Of a stretch of 64,000 bases of DNA, positions 45,011-53,803 are shown piece after piece. The DNA comes from Chitinophagaceae bacterium (GTDB lineage: Bacteria > Bacteroidota > Bacteroidia > Chitinophagales > Chitinophagaceae). The notes beneath the pieces are model-generated. The model was not told where the DNA came from. It did not search any database and saw nothing but the letters and a program-made list of their open reading frames with translations. Position numbers and translations under genes: made by a program. How positions within the stretch are numbered: position 1 is the stretch's first letter; the number at the start of each line of letters is the position of its first letter. The stretch spans positions 1 to 64,000 of the forward strand of contig JADJOC010000009.1 in the NCBI GenBank assembly GCA_016713965.1. Direction: 5' to 3'.

Positions 45011-45929
45011 TCAAGGAGCCGGGATTTTTGTTTGATGTACCTGTTGTGGCGTTTTCATTTTAAGTTCCAGGTGAGGTCTTTTTTGATTGTATAAAAAATA
45101 TGCTTTCCTGTACTAATTTTTTTTACCTGTTCTTTAGTTTTTAAAATTCTATCCATACCAAATTCTTCTTTTATGGTCCGGTTCATTCTTTCAGCCAGTG
45201 CATTTTCATACGGGTCTCCGTTTTCTGTCATGCTAAGCCTAATATTATTGTTATTACTTAGCGATTCATATTCTTTGCTGCAATACTGCAATCCCTGTCA
45301 AGATGATGGATAGTTGGTATATTTTTATTTCTACGTTGCCCGGTTGCCATATGCAATGCTTTAATCATGCTTTCAGTTTCCATTGTATCATCTACAGCAT
45401 AACCCACTATTTTCCGGCTGTACATATCGGTTATCATATTTAAATAACAGTTGCCTTGCTGGGTCTTCAAATAAGTAATATCACTTACCCAGACTTCATC
45501 TGGTTGCTTTACTGTTTTTCCTTTAATGATATTTGGCCATTTTCTTAGCCAGTGCTTACTCATAGTAGTTTGTACATACCTACGCCTGGGCTTGATTTGC
45601 AAACCATAATACTGCATTAATGCAAAGAGCTTATCACGGCCAAACTTTAGGTTTTGCTGCTTTAAATCTTCTTTAATGAGATAATAAATCTTACGGGTAC
45701 CTACCCTGGGTAAGAGTTTTCTTTGATTATCCACTAATTGTTTTACAGCTGCCTGTTTTGCCAATTGTTTAGCAGCATCCTTTGGTTGCTTATATACATA
45801 TTGACGGCTGTAACCCAAGGTAGCGGCTATAGTTCCGACTGATTGTTTGGTTCCCCTGGTTGTCGGAAGCTGCTTGTGACAAGGGGTAAGTACTTTTTCT
45901 GATCTCAGTATTAAACAGATCATCTGCAA
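45011..45929 (-). pseudogene. IS3 transposase OrfB, frameshifted
   Basis: DDE integrase. 45929-45258 gives the N-terminal part with VGTIAATLGYSRQYVYKQ, VGTRKIYYLIKEDL, KHWLRKWPNIIKGKTV and the first catalytic Asp in DEVWVSDITYLKTQQG. The frame breaks at GACAGGGATTGC (one G too few), exactly where copy 1 breaks; the shifted frame continues MQYCSKEYESL, MTENGDPYENALAERM and NRTIKEEFGMD. A second shift near 45120 leads into AYFLYNQKRPHLELKMKTPQ and the stop at 45011-45013. Confidence 0.8.
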
Positions 45930-46231
45930 TATCTATAGCCCTATTCAATATCTGTTTTTCTGCTTCCAGCAACTTGATCTTTTTTCCAATTGGGATATAT
46001 ACGTTTTTGGGGGAGCTTTCTTTTTCATTGGAGTTTTACTTTTCCAATCCAAAGTTCCGTGTTTTCTTAACCATTGCAAAACTGTACTTCTTCCCTGAAC
46101 TCCATACTTTTTTGGCTCTGCTTATAAGTTAAATAGCCTTTTTCTATTTCATCTACTATTTGCAGTTTAAAAGACAGGCTATAATCTTTTTGAGTCCGTT
46201 TACTGAAGTCTTTTTCCCTAATATTTATCAT
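45790..46231 (-). pseudogene. IS3 transposase OrfA, frameshifted
   Basis: Starts MINIREKDFSKRTQKDYSLS, then LQIVDEIEKGYLTYKQSQK, the helix-turn-helix of IS3 OrfA; the frame is lost near 46090. The shifted frame has a QWLRKHGTLDW segment and a C-terminal helix with LLEAEKQILNRAIDIADDLF, ending at 45790 inside orfB, as expected for the -1 frameshift organisation. Confidence 0.7.
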
Positions 46232-46285
46232 ATAAGTCAACTTTTTTGTCAACTTATTCTAGGATCATTCATACTGGTATACAAA

Positions 46286-46317
46286 AAAGCACCCTGTAAA
46301 AATCAGGGTGCTTTTTT
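46286..46317. terminator. terminator, probably that of the DUF4139 gene
   Basis: AAAGCACCCTG-taaaaat-CAGGGTGCTTT then TTTT. It lies 15 bp beyond the right end of IS3 copy 2; removing the element puts it about 35 bp after the DUF4139 stop codon. Confidence 0.8.
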
Positions 46318-46345
46318 TATGTACATTTACTGGCAAAACATAGGT

Positions 46346-46774
46346 ATGAGCTATTCAAAGAATATAGAAATACGATGGAGTGATTTAGATCCTAATTTTC
46401 ATGTGCGGCATAGCGTGTACTATGATATGGGTGCGTACATAAGGATTTGTTTTTTAACTGAATCAGGAATAACACCATTAACTATGGTGCAGCACCATAT
46501 TGGCCCTATCATTTTCAGGGAAGAATGCCTGTTCAAAAAAGAAATAAAATTCGGTGATAATATTTCAATCAATCTGCGATTAGATAAACTTTCCACTGAT
46601 TTTAGCAAGTGGACGATGAAGCATGAAATATGGAAAAACAATGATACACTTGTCGCTTTACTTACTATTGATGGCGCATGGATGGATACCCAATTGCGGA
46701 AAATTACTGCCCCGCCTGATATTTTTAAAAAAGGATTTGAAACAATTCCTAAAACAGAAACCTTTAGCAACTAA
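46346..46774 (+). CDS. acyl-CoA thioesterase (4HBT hotdog fold)
   Basis: 142 residues from the Met at 46346 (MSYSKNIEIRWSDLDPNFHV); an earlier in-frame start at 46160 would run through the IS3 end and terminator and is rejected. The motif RWSDLDPNFHVRHSVYYDMG is the 4-hydroxybenzoyl-CoA thioesterase signature with the catalytic Asp (DxDxNxHV). The rest (IIFREECLFKKEIKFGD, then TIDGAWMD) fits the hotdog fold. It likely hydrolyses short or aromatic acyl-CoA. Frame intact. No obvious operon partner; the MFS gene follows 56 bp on. Confidence 0.85.
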   Translation: MSYSKNIEIRWSDLDPNFHVRHSVYYDMGAYIRICFLTESGITPLTMVQHHIGPIIFREECLFKKEIKFGDNISINLRLDKLSTDFSKWTMKHEIWKNNDTLVALLTIDGAWMDTQLRKITAPPDIFKKGFETIPKTETFSN

Positions 46775-46830
46775 TCTTTTATTTAAGATCTAAAGAAAAT
46801 AATTAATACACGCAATAACATACCATTGCA

Positions 46831-48039
46831 ATGTTCACTTCAATATTTGATTTATATAAAAAGCATATACAGGATTAACCAGGAGAATCTGGTTATTAAG
46901 CGTTGTAATGCTTATCAACCGCAGTGGCGCCATGGTATTACCATACATGACATTTGTATTGTATAAAAAGTGGTTATGGTATAGAGCAAGCCGGGTGGGC
47001 GGTAGCTATATATGGTGCTGGCTCTCTGGCCGGAGCATTTCTGGGCGGAAAGATTAGTGATGCAATTGGCTTTTATTATGTCCAGTTTTTTGCACTTTTT
47101 GGCGGAGGTATACTTTTTATTATACTAGGACAAACGACAAGCTTTTTATCCTTTGCAATCTGTGTATTTTTTTTAAGCCTGGTCAATGAATCTTTCAGAC
47201 CTGCAAATGCAGCAGCCATTGCTCATTACAGCACACCACAAAATACCACACAATCTTTTTCCCTGGTAAGACTGGCAGTAAATATCGGTTTTGGCTTAGG
47301 TACAGCAGTTGGTGGTTTTTTAGCTTCAATTGATTATCACTTATTATTTTGGGTGGATGGATGCACCAGTATTTGTGCAGCTATATTTCTGTTGTTGATT
47401 TTACCCAGGGTGAATGTGGTAAAACAAAAAGACAACCAGGTTAAAAAAAATTATTCCCCTACTGCCGGTTCTCCTTACCGTGATAAAAAATTCTTATGGT
47501 TTTTATTATTTCAATTATTATTTGCCATATGCTTTTTCCAGCTTTTCAGTACTGTGCCTATCTTCTTTAAGCTTTCTTTAGGGCTTGATGAATTTTGGAT
47601 AGGAGCTGTTATGTGCATGAATGGTTTATTAATTGCATTTTTTGAAATGATAATTGTATTTAAACTGGAAGGAAGGCATGCTTATTTAAAATTAATTTAT
47701 TGGGGCACTTTATTAATGGGGTTGTCATTTTTATTGTTGAATATTCCATTAGCCAGCGGATTGGCCATTGCCTCTTTTTCAATACTAACAATTACAATAG
47801 CTGAAATGCTTGGCATGCCTTTTATGAATAGTTATTATATCAGCAGGAGTACACAGGCAAACAGGGGGCAGTATGCAGCGCTATATACCATGGCATGGAG
47901 TGCTGCACAAATAATTGGCAGCTACGGCGGCACTAAAATTGCTGCTTTGGCAGGCTACAATAATTTGTGGTGGATAATCAGCGGGATTTGTTTAGTAGCA
48001 GGAACAGGATATTTTTGGTTATATAAAAATCATCAGTAA
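46831..48039 (+). CDS. MFS transporter, frameshifted near the N-terminus
   Basis: Rebuilt start at 46831 (MFTSIFDLYKKHIQD), frame disturbed between 46875 and 46960, then intact from 46954. The span 46831-48039 is 1209 bp, divisible by three, so the small shifts compensate. The repaired N-terminus has VMLINRSGAMVLPYMT, a hallmark of Bacteroidota DHA1-type members. Then GWAVAIYGAGSLAGAFLGGK (the motif A region), 11-12 helices overall, and a central loop of charged residues near 47440. Substrate unknown; drug- or metabolite-proton antiport is likely by family. Confidence 0.8.
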
Positions 48040-48105
48040 ACTGATGTAAAATATTTTATTACCGGCGTTTGCGCTTTGTTCAGCTGCATTGGCAAATATG
48101 ATTTT

Positions 48106-48138
48106 ATTATTTTAGTTTTTAATTAAAACTAAAATAAT
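48106..48138. terminator. AT-only hairpin after the MFS gene
   Basis: ATTATTTTAGTTTT-taatt-AAAACTAAAATAAT, a perfect 14-bp stem. It lies 66 bp after the MFS stop codon. Thermodynamically weak for its length because it is nearly all A/T; likely a terminator. Confidence 0.5.
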
Positions 48139-48194
48139 CGTTCTTGTACAATATTTCATTATTGAGCTTATATAAGCAATAAAAAATATTTTTG

Positions 48195-48326
48195 ATGTAC
48201 ATAAAAATTGCGCCTATTTTTGAGTTGGGCGTAGGTGTATAAGATATTAACACATTAACTGAAAAGTTAAAAGAAAAAAGATTTACTATTTTGTCAAGTG
48301 CCAAAGATTTATTGAAAGAAGAATAA
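48195..48326 (+). pseudogene. remnant of a small gene overlapping the hsdR start
   Basis: One frame of 44 codons with an in-frame TAA at codon 16: MYIKIAPIFELGVGV, stop, DINTLTEKLKEKRFTILSSA and DLLKEE. Its final TAA shares its last A with the hsdR ATG (TAATG at 48324-48328), a translational-coupling arrangement. I cannot name the family. It may be the eroded end of a gene that once preceded hsdR. Confidence 0.3.
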
Positions 48327-51323
48327 TGAGTAAAGAAACCCAGATAGAAGAAAATTTAATCGAGCAACTTAAGGGCCTGAAATACATATATCGCCCAGAT
48401 ATAATTGATAGAAAAACTCTTGAGCAAAACTTCAAAACCAAATTTGAAGCATTCAACCGTGTCCGGCTGTCAGAGAATGAATTTTTAAGACTTCGGGAAG
48501 AGATTATTAACCCCGATGTTTTTGCTGCTTCTAAATTTTTGCGTGAAAGGCAATACTTTCAGCGAGAAGATGGTACTCCGCTTCATTACACTTTAGTAAA
48601 TATCAAAGACTGGTGTAAAAATGACTTTGAAGTTATCAGCCAGCTGCGCATTAATACTGAAAACAGCCATCAACGCTTTGACATCATTTTGCTGATTAAC
48701 GGCCTGCCTGTGGTGCAAATCGAATTAAAAAAACTGGATATTTCGCCACGAAAAGCAATGCAGCAAATCGTAGATTATAAAAATGAGCCGGGCAATGGTT
48801 ACGGAAATTCATTGCTTTGTTTTATGCAGTTATTCATTGTGAGTAACCGAACCAACACCTACTATTTTGCCAACAATAAGAATCATCACTTTGCTTTCAA
48901 TGCAGACGAACAGTTTTTGCCTATTTACCAATTGGCAAATGAAAACAACAAGAAAATTACGCATATAGAAACCTTTACCGAAAAATTTCTAACCAAGTGC
49001 ACTCTTGGCGAAATGATTAGCAAGTATATGGTGCTTGTGGAGAGTGAACAGAAATTGCTCGTAATGAGACCGTACCAGGTTTATGCAGTGAAAGCAATTG
49101 TTGATTGTATAAAGGACAACAGGGGTAACGGCTATATATGGCACACCACAGGTAGCGGGAAAACACTTACTTCTTTCAAAGCTTCTACCCTGCTGAAAGA
49201 TGACCCTGACATTGAAAAATGTTTATTTGTGGTTGATCGTAAAGACCTTGACCGGCAAACACGTGAAGAGTTTAATAAATTCCAGGAAGGCAGTGTGGAA
49301 GAAAACACCAATACCGAAACATTGGTAAGACGATTACTATCTACTGATTATGCTGACAAAGTAATTGTTACCACCATTCAAAAACTGGGTTTGGCTTTGG
49401 ATGGAACCAACAAGAAAAACTACAAAGAACGCTTAGGATCATTAAGCAAAAAGCGAATCGTATTTATATTTGATGAGTGCCACCGTTCTCAATTTGGCGA
49501 TAATCATAAAGCGATAAAAGAGTTTTTTTTCCGAATGCTCAATTGTTTGGTTTTACGGGTACGCCTATTTTCCCTAATAATTCTACTTATAAAATTAGGG
49601 AAGACCAATATGAAACCTATAAAACTACAGAAGCCATTTTTGAAAAACAATTGCATGCCTATACTATAACCCACGCTATTGATGACAAAAATGTATTGCG
49701 TTTTCACATTGATTATTTCAAACGTAATCAGAATGCAAAGCCGGGTGAAGCGATTGCACAACAAGCCGTGGTGGAAGCTATTTTGGACAAGCACGATGCA
49801 GCTACCAACCAACGGAAATTCAATGCGGTACTGGCAACCGCTTCTATCAACAATGCTATTGAATATTACCAGCTTTTCAAGGAAATACAGAAAAAGAAAC
49901 AAACTGAAAACCCGGATTATGCTCCTTTGAATATCGCTTGCGTATTTTCACCACCTGTTCAATTAATTGCCAAAGATGGCGATCAGCAAAGTCAGAAAAA
50001 CGCAGCAGATATCAAACAGTTTCAGGAAGACTTAACACAGGAGAAAGAAGACAATAAACAAAATCCAGAAGAAAAGAAGAAAGCATTAATAGAAATTATT
50101 GCTGACTTCAATCTGCAATACGGTACAAACCACAACATTAACGAATTTGATTTGTATTACCAGGATGTACAAAGACGTATCAAAGACCAGAAATATAGCA
50201 ACAAAGAGTATCCACACAAAAATAAGATAGACATTACCATAGTGGTGGATATGTTGCTCACAGGTTTTGACAGCAAATACCTGAACTCTTTGTTTGTGGA
50301 CAAAAACCTAAAATACCACGGATTGATTCAGGCATTTTCCAGAACCAACCGGGTGCTGAACGACACGAAGCCTTATGGCAATATTCTAGATTTTCGTTCG
50401 CAACAGGAAGCAGTGAACCAAGCTATTGCACTTTTTCTCTGGGGAAGATAACGGCAGAGCCGAAGAAATTTGGTTGGTTGACCCTGCTCCTGTAATTATT
50501 GACAAATTCAAGGAAGCCGTTGAGAAGCTAGGTGTATTTATGCAGGAGCATAATTTGGTAAACGAACCGCAAGAAGTATATAATCTAAAAGGTGATGCAG
50601 CAAGGATTGCATTTGTAAAAAATTTTAAAGAAGTACAACGGCTTAAAACGCAGTTAGACCAATACACCGACTTAGACATACAACAAAAGGAAAAAATTGA
50701 TACCATCTTACCAAAGGAAACTTTTCAAGAATTCCGTAGTTCGTATATAGAAACGGCCAAACAATTCCAGAAAATACAGCAGAAAGAGGGCGACCAGGCA
50801 CCGCCTGAAATTCAACAGCTGGATTTTGAATTTGTGCTTTTTGCTTCTGCGGTGATTGATTATGACTACATTGTGAACTTGATTGCTGACAGTACGCAAA
50901 AGAAACCCACTAAGCAAAAAATGACTAAAGAACAGGTCAAAAACCTGATAAAATCTTTTTCCAACTTAATGAACGAAGAAGATTTAATAGAATTCATAGA
51001 TGATTTGGATTGGACAAAAAGGTTATAGTGCGGTCGAGATTAAAACATTAATAGACAGATTTCAAGATAACAAATACAACAAAAAACTCGCTGTCATTGC
51101 CCATAAAAACGGCTTGCAAACAGCAGACCTGAAAACCTTTGTAGAAAGAATCATGAGCCGGATGATTTTTGACGGTGAAAAGCTCACCGACTTACTAGGG
51201 CCTTTAGAGTTGAGTTGGAAAGAACGCAGAGTAAAAGAATTGGCATTGATGGAAGACTTGGTACCACAATTAAAAAAACTTGCACAAGGGCGTGAAATAT
51301 CAGGATTAGCAGCTTATGAATAA
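48326..51323 (+). CDS. hsdR: type I restriction enzyme R subunit, three frameshifts
   Basis: About 1,000 residues; ATP-dependent translocase and nuclease of the type I complex. N-terminal nuclease: FDIILLINGLPVVQIELKK (D...E-x-K). Motor: Walker A GYIWHTTGSGKTLTSFKA, Walker B-type FIFDECHRSQFG, then LFGFTGTPIF after a frame repair at T8 near 49530, and a helicase C-terminal region with VVDMLLTGFDSKYLNSLFVD and AFSRTNRVL. Other breaks are at 50435 (one T too many) and 51010 (AAAAA, one A too few). The C-terminal helical part ends at 51323, overlapping the DUF1016 gene by 8 bp. It leads the operon. Confidence 0.92.
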
Positions 51324-52313
51324 CAATAATTCTTTTTTTACCGAAATAAGCGAACTGCTTATACAAGCAAGAACAAATGCATTTAAGGCGGTAAACACCA
51401 TAATGGTGCAAACTTATTGGCAAATAGGCAGGCGTATTATCGAGGAAGAACAACATGGACAAAACCGTGCTGGCTATGGAGAATATTTGATTTCAAATTT
51501 ATCCCGTCATTTATCCGATACGCTTGGAAAAGGTTTTTCTGAAGCTAATTTGAAAAACATAAGACAGTTTTATCTTACTTTTCCCGGTTTTGAGCAATTC
51601 GATACGCACTGCGTAGCCAATCTTAGCTGGACAAATATTCGATTGATTATGAGGGTTAACGATCCAAAAGAAAGGGAATATTACCTAAAAGAAGCTTCTT
51701 CGCAAAACTGGAGTTCACGCCTGTTGGAGCGAAACATAAAAAGCGGTTATTATCATCGTTTACTCTCTACGCAACAGCCCACTTCCGAAACTACGCTTGA
51801 AAAACAACATCCTGTTCATTTTATTAAAGACCCTTACATTGCAGAATTTTTAAACCTGCCGGAAGATTTAACAGGAAAAGAATCTGTTTTAGAAAAAGCG
51901 TTAATTGGCAACCTGCAACAATTTTTATTGGAACTGGGAAAAGGGTTTTCCTTTGTTGACCGGCAAATGCGTATCAGTACCGAAACATCCCATTTTATGT
52001 TGATTTGGTGTTTTACAACTATTTGCTCAAATGTTTTGTGGTAATAGACTTAAAAACCACTAAACTTAACCACGCAGACATTGGACAAATAGATATGTAT
52101 GTGCGTATGTTTGACACCTTAAAACGAGGAGAAGGCGACAACCCGACCATTGGTATTATACTATGTGCCGAAAAAGACGAAACCATAGTTAAATATTCAG
52201 TATTACAAGAAAACAAACAACTTTTTGCATCGAAATACAAAACGCTATTACCCACCGAAGAAGAACTGGCAGAGATGATTGCAACGAGAAACCGTAAATT
52301 GCTGGACAAATGA
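51316..52313 (+). CDS. DUF1016/YhcG-type PDDEXK nuclease, one frameshift
   Basis: About 332 residues. N-terminal DUF1016_N domain (ISELLIQARTNAFKAVNTIM, YWQIGRRIIEEEQHGQNRAG, LSRHLSDTLGKGFSEANLKN) and C-terminal nuclease domain with SFVDRQMRIS. The break is at CATTTTATG near 51995; one more T gives TSHFYVDLVFYNYLLKCFVV and VIDLKTTKLNHADIGQIDMY, which holds the D...(D/E)-x-K nuclease residues. The family is often inside type I restriction loci, but its contribution there is not established. Coupled to hsdR (8-bp overlap) and to hsdS (4-bp overlap), so it is part of the operon. Confidence 0.85.
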
Positions 52314-53455
52314 GTAAGGAAAATAAATTAATACCTGAATTGCGTTTTCCTGAGTTTGCGAATGAGGGGGAATGGAAAAAAAATGTTGTTAGCCAAGTGG
52401 CTGAATATGAAAATGGAAATGCCCACGAGCAAGACATTGATGAAAAAGGCAAATATGTTGTTGTAAATTCAAAATTTATTTCTACGGGTGGAGAAGTAAG
52501 GAAATTTTCTAATTCAGCAAACTGCCTAGCGAAGAAAGATGAAATTTTGATGGTACTTAGTGATGTCCAAAATGGGAAAGCCATTGCTAAATGTTTTTAT
52601 GTTGACAAGGATAATTTATATACGGTAAATCAACGAATTTGTAAACTAATACCAACAACTGCTCAAAAAATCGCTTCCTGTCTTTCTTCCTTAGATGAAG
52701 TAATTACAGCCCATAGCCAAAAGTTAGAGTTGCTCAAAGACCACAATAAAGGCTTGATGCAAAACCTTTTTCCGCAAGAGGGCGAGAAAGTGCCTAAGTA
52801 TCGGTTTAAGGAGTTTAAAGGTGAGTGGAAAGAAGAATTACTAGGAGATATTTACACATTTAAAGTTACAAATTCATTTACGAGAGATGATTTAAACTAT
52901 GAAACTGGTTCAGTAAAAAATATTCACTATGGCGATATACACAAGAAATTTGCAACATTATTTGATATAAAAAAAGAAAAAGTTCCTTTTATTAATCCTT
53001 CTGTTTCTGTTTCAAAAATTAATCCTGAATGTTATTGTACTGAAGGAGATATAATTTTTGCTGACGCATCTGAAGACTTAAAAGATGTAGGTAAAAGCAT
53101 AGAAATAGTAAACTTAAACAATGAAAAATTATTATCTGGAATGCACACTTTATTGGCTAAACAGAGAGAAACAAAGTTGATAGTTGGTTTTGGAGGACAT
53201 TTATTTCGGTCTAATGCGATTAGAATAAAGATTCAAAAATTAGCTCAAGGCACAAAGGTTTTAGGTATTTCATCAGGGAGATTATCAAATATTAAAATAT
53301 GGTATCCTGAAATCAAAAATGAACAACAAAAAATCGCTTCTTGCCTATCTGCATTGGATGAGCTCATCAAAGCATTAACAGAAAAAATAGAGCAATTGCA
53401 GTTACATAAAAAAGGTTTGATGCAGGGTTTGTTTCCAAGGTTGTCTGCACTATAA
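52310..53455 (+). CDS. hsdS: type I restriction enzyme specificity subunit
   Basis: 381 residues. Two target-recognition halves, each ending in a conserved helix: KIASCLSSLDEVITAHSQKL (from residue ~119) and KIASCLSALDELIKALTEKI (from ~340), each followed by KGLMQNLFP / KGLMQGLFP. TRD1 is much shorter (~110 residues before its helix) than TRD2 (~180), so recognition of the first half-site may be lost or altered. It recognises the bipartite DNA target for the M and R subunits. Frame intact. Starts within the DUF1016 stop codon (ATGAG type overlap). Confidence 0.88.
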   Translation: MSKENKLIPELRFPEFANEGEWKKNVVSQVAEYENGNAHEQDIDEKGKYVVVNSKFISTGGEVRKFSNSANCLAKKDEILMVLSDVQNGKAIAKCFYVDKDNLYTVNQRICKLIPTTAQKIASCLSSLDEVITAHSQKLELLKDHNKGLMQNLFPQEGEKVPKYRFKEFKGEWKEELLGDIYTFKVTNSFTRDDLNYETGSVKNIHYGDIHKKFATLFDIKKEKVPFINPSVSVSKINPECYCTEGDIIFADASEDLKDVGKSIEIVNLNNEKLLSGMHTLLAKQRETKLIVGFGGHLFRSNAIRIKIQKLAQGTKVLGISSGRLSNIKIWYPEIKNEQQKIASCLSALDELIKALTEKIEQLQLHKKGLMQGLFPRLSAL

Positions 53456-53495
53456 TTTTTTATGAAAGGATAGGCAATGATAAAAGAATATAAAT

Positions 53496-53543
53496 AAAAA
53501 TCAGGGTAATACTGAAATCAAATAAATCATAATTAAGAACACG
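53496..53543 (+). repeat. direct repeat flanking the GxxExxY remnant, left copy
   Basis: 47 bp, from AAAAATCAGGGTAATACTG to AAATCATAATTAAGAACAC. Matches the copy at 53756-53803 at 38 of 47 positions. Ends just before the remnant's ATG. Confidence 0.6.
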
Positions 53544-53545
53544 AA

Positions 53546-53800
53546 ATGCCCGTTTATTATAAGCTGCAACAATTGGTACGGGGCGAGTCTATTTTTTTGG
53601 CAGAAGGTATTATTTCGGTAGGGCTTAAAGCCTTAATCCACTTGGAGGAAGTACATTAGGCACGAGCGATAAATTATTTACAAGCTTACGATTTGGAAGT
53701 CGGCCTGTTGATCAGTTTGTTCCATAAAGCCTGGATTTTAAAAGAGTATCAAACAAAAAAATCAAGGCAATACCAAAATAAAATAAATCATAGTGAATGA
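53546..53800 (+). pseudogene. GxxExxY-family protein fragment with an in-frame TAG
   Basis: 84 codons in one frame, interrupted only by TAG at 53657-53659 (codon 38). MPVYYKLQQLVRGESIFLAE and GLKALIHLEEVH precede it, then ARAINYLQAYDLEVGLLISL. This is the C-terminal half of GxxExxY proteins (ALxxLxxVHxAQxxxYLxAxxLExGLLxNF in the usual form). The N-terminal half with the naming motif is absent. The stop overlaps the hsdM ATG (ATGA). The fragment sits between hsdS and hsdM and is flanked by a 47-bp direct repeat, so it looks like an inserted, decayed cassette. Confidence 0.65.
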
Positions 53801-53803
53801 CAC
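53756..53803 (+). repeat. direct repeat flanking the GxxExxY remnant, right copy
   Basis: AAAAATCAAGGCAATACC through AATAAATCATAGTGAATGACAC. It contains the hsdM start codon. From memory, leader repeats built on an AAATCAT-A-G-TTCAGA type pattern accompany GxxExxY genes in other genomes; this fits. Confidence 0.6.

Larger units (their letters stand above)
44960..46274 (-). mobile_element. IS3-family insertion element, copy 2, with TAC target duplication
   Basis: Element 44963-46271 (1309 bp). Ends TGAATCGTCCTAAAATAAG and, inward from the right, TGAATGATCCTAGAATAAG, continuing GTTGAC on both. Flanked by TAC at 44960-44962 and 46272-46274, a 3-bp duplication. It carries orfA and orfB on the minus strand. 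A CCCGG...CCGGG hairpin lies just inside the left end after orfB. Confidence 0.9.

Noticed and set aside
46160..46345. N-terminal extension of the thioesterase gene back to 46160
   Set aside because: It would begin inside IS3 copy 2 and cross a strong terminator (46286-46317). The Met at 46346 starts exactly at the family's beginning.
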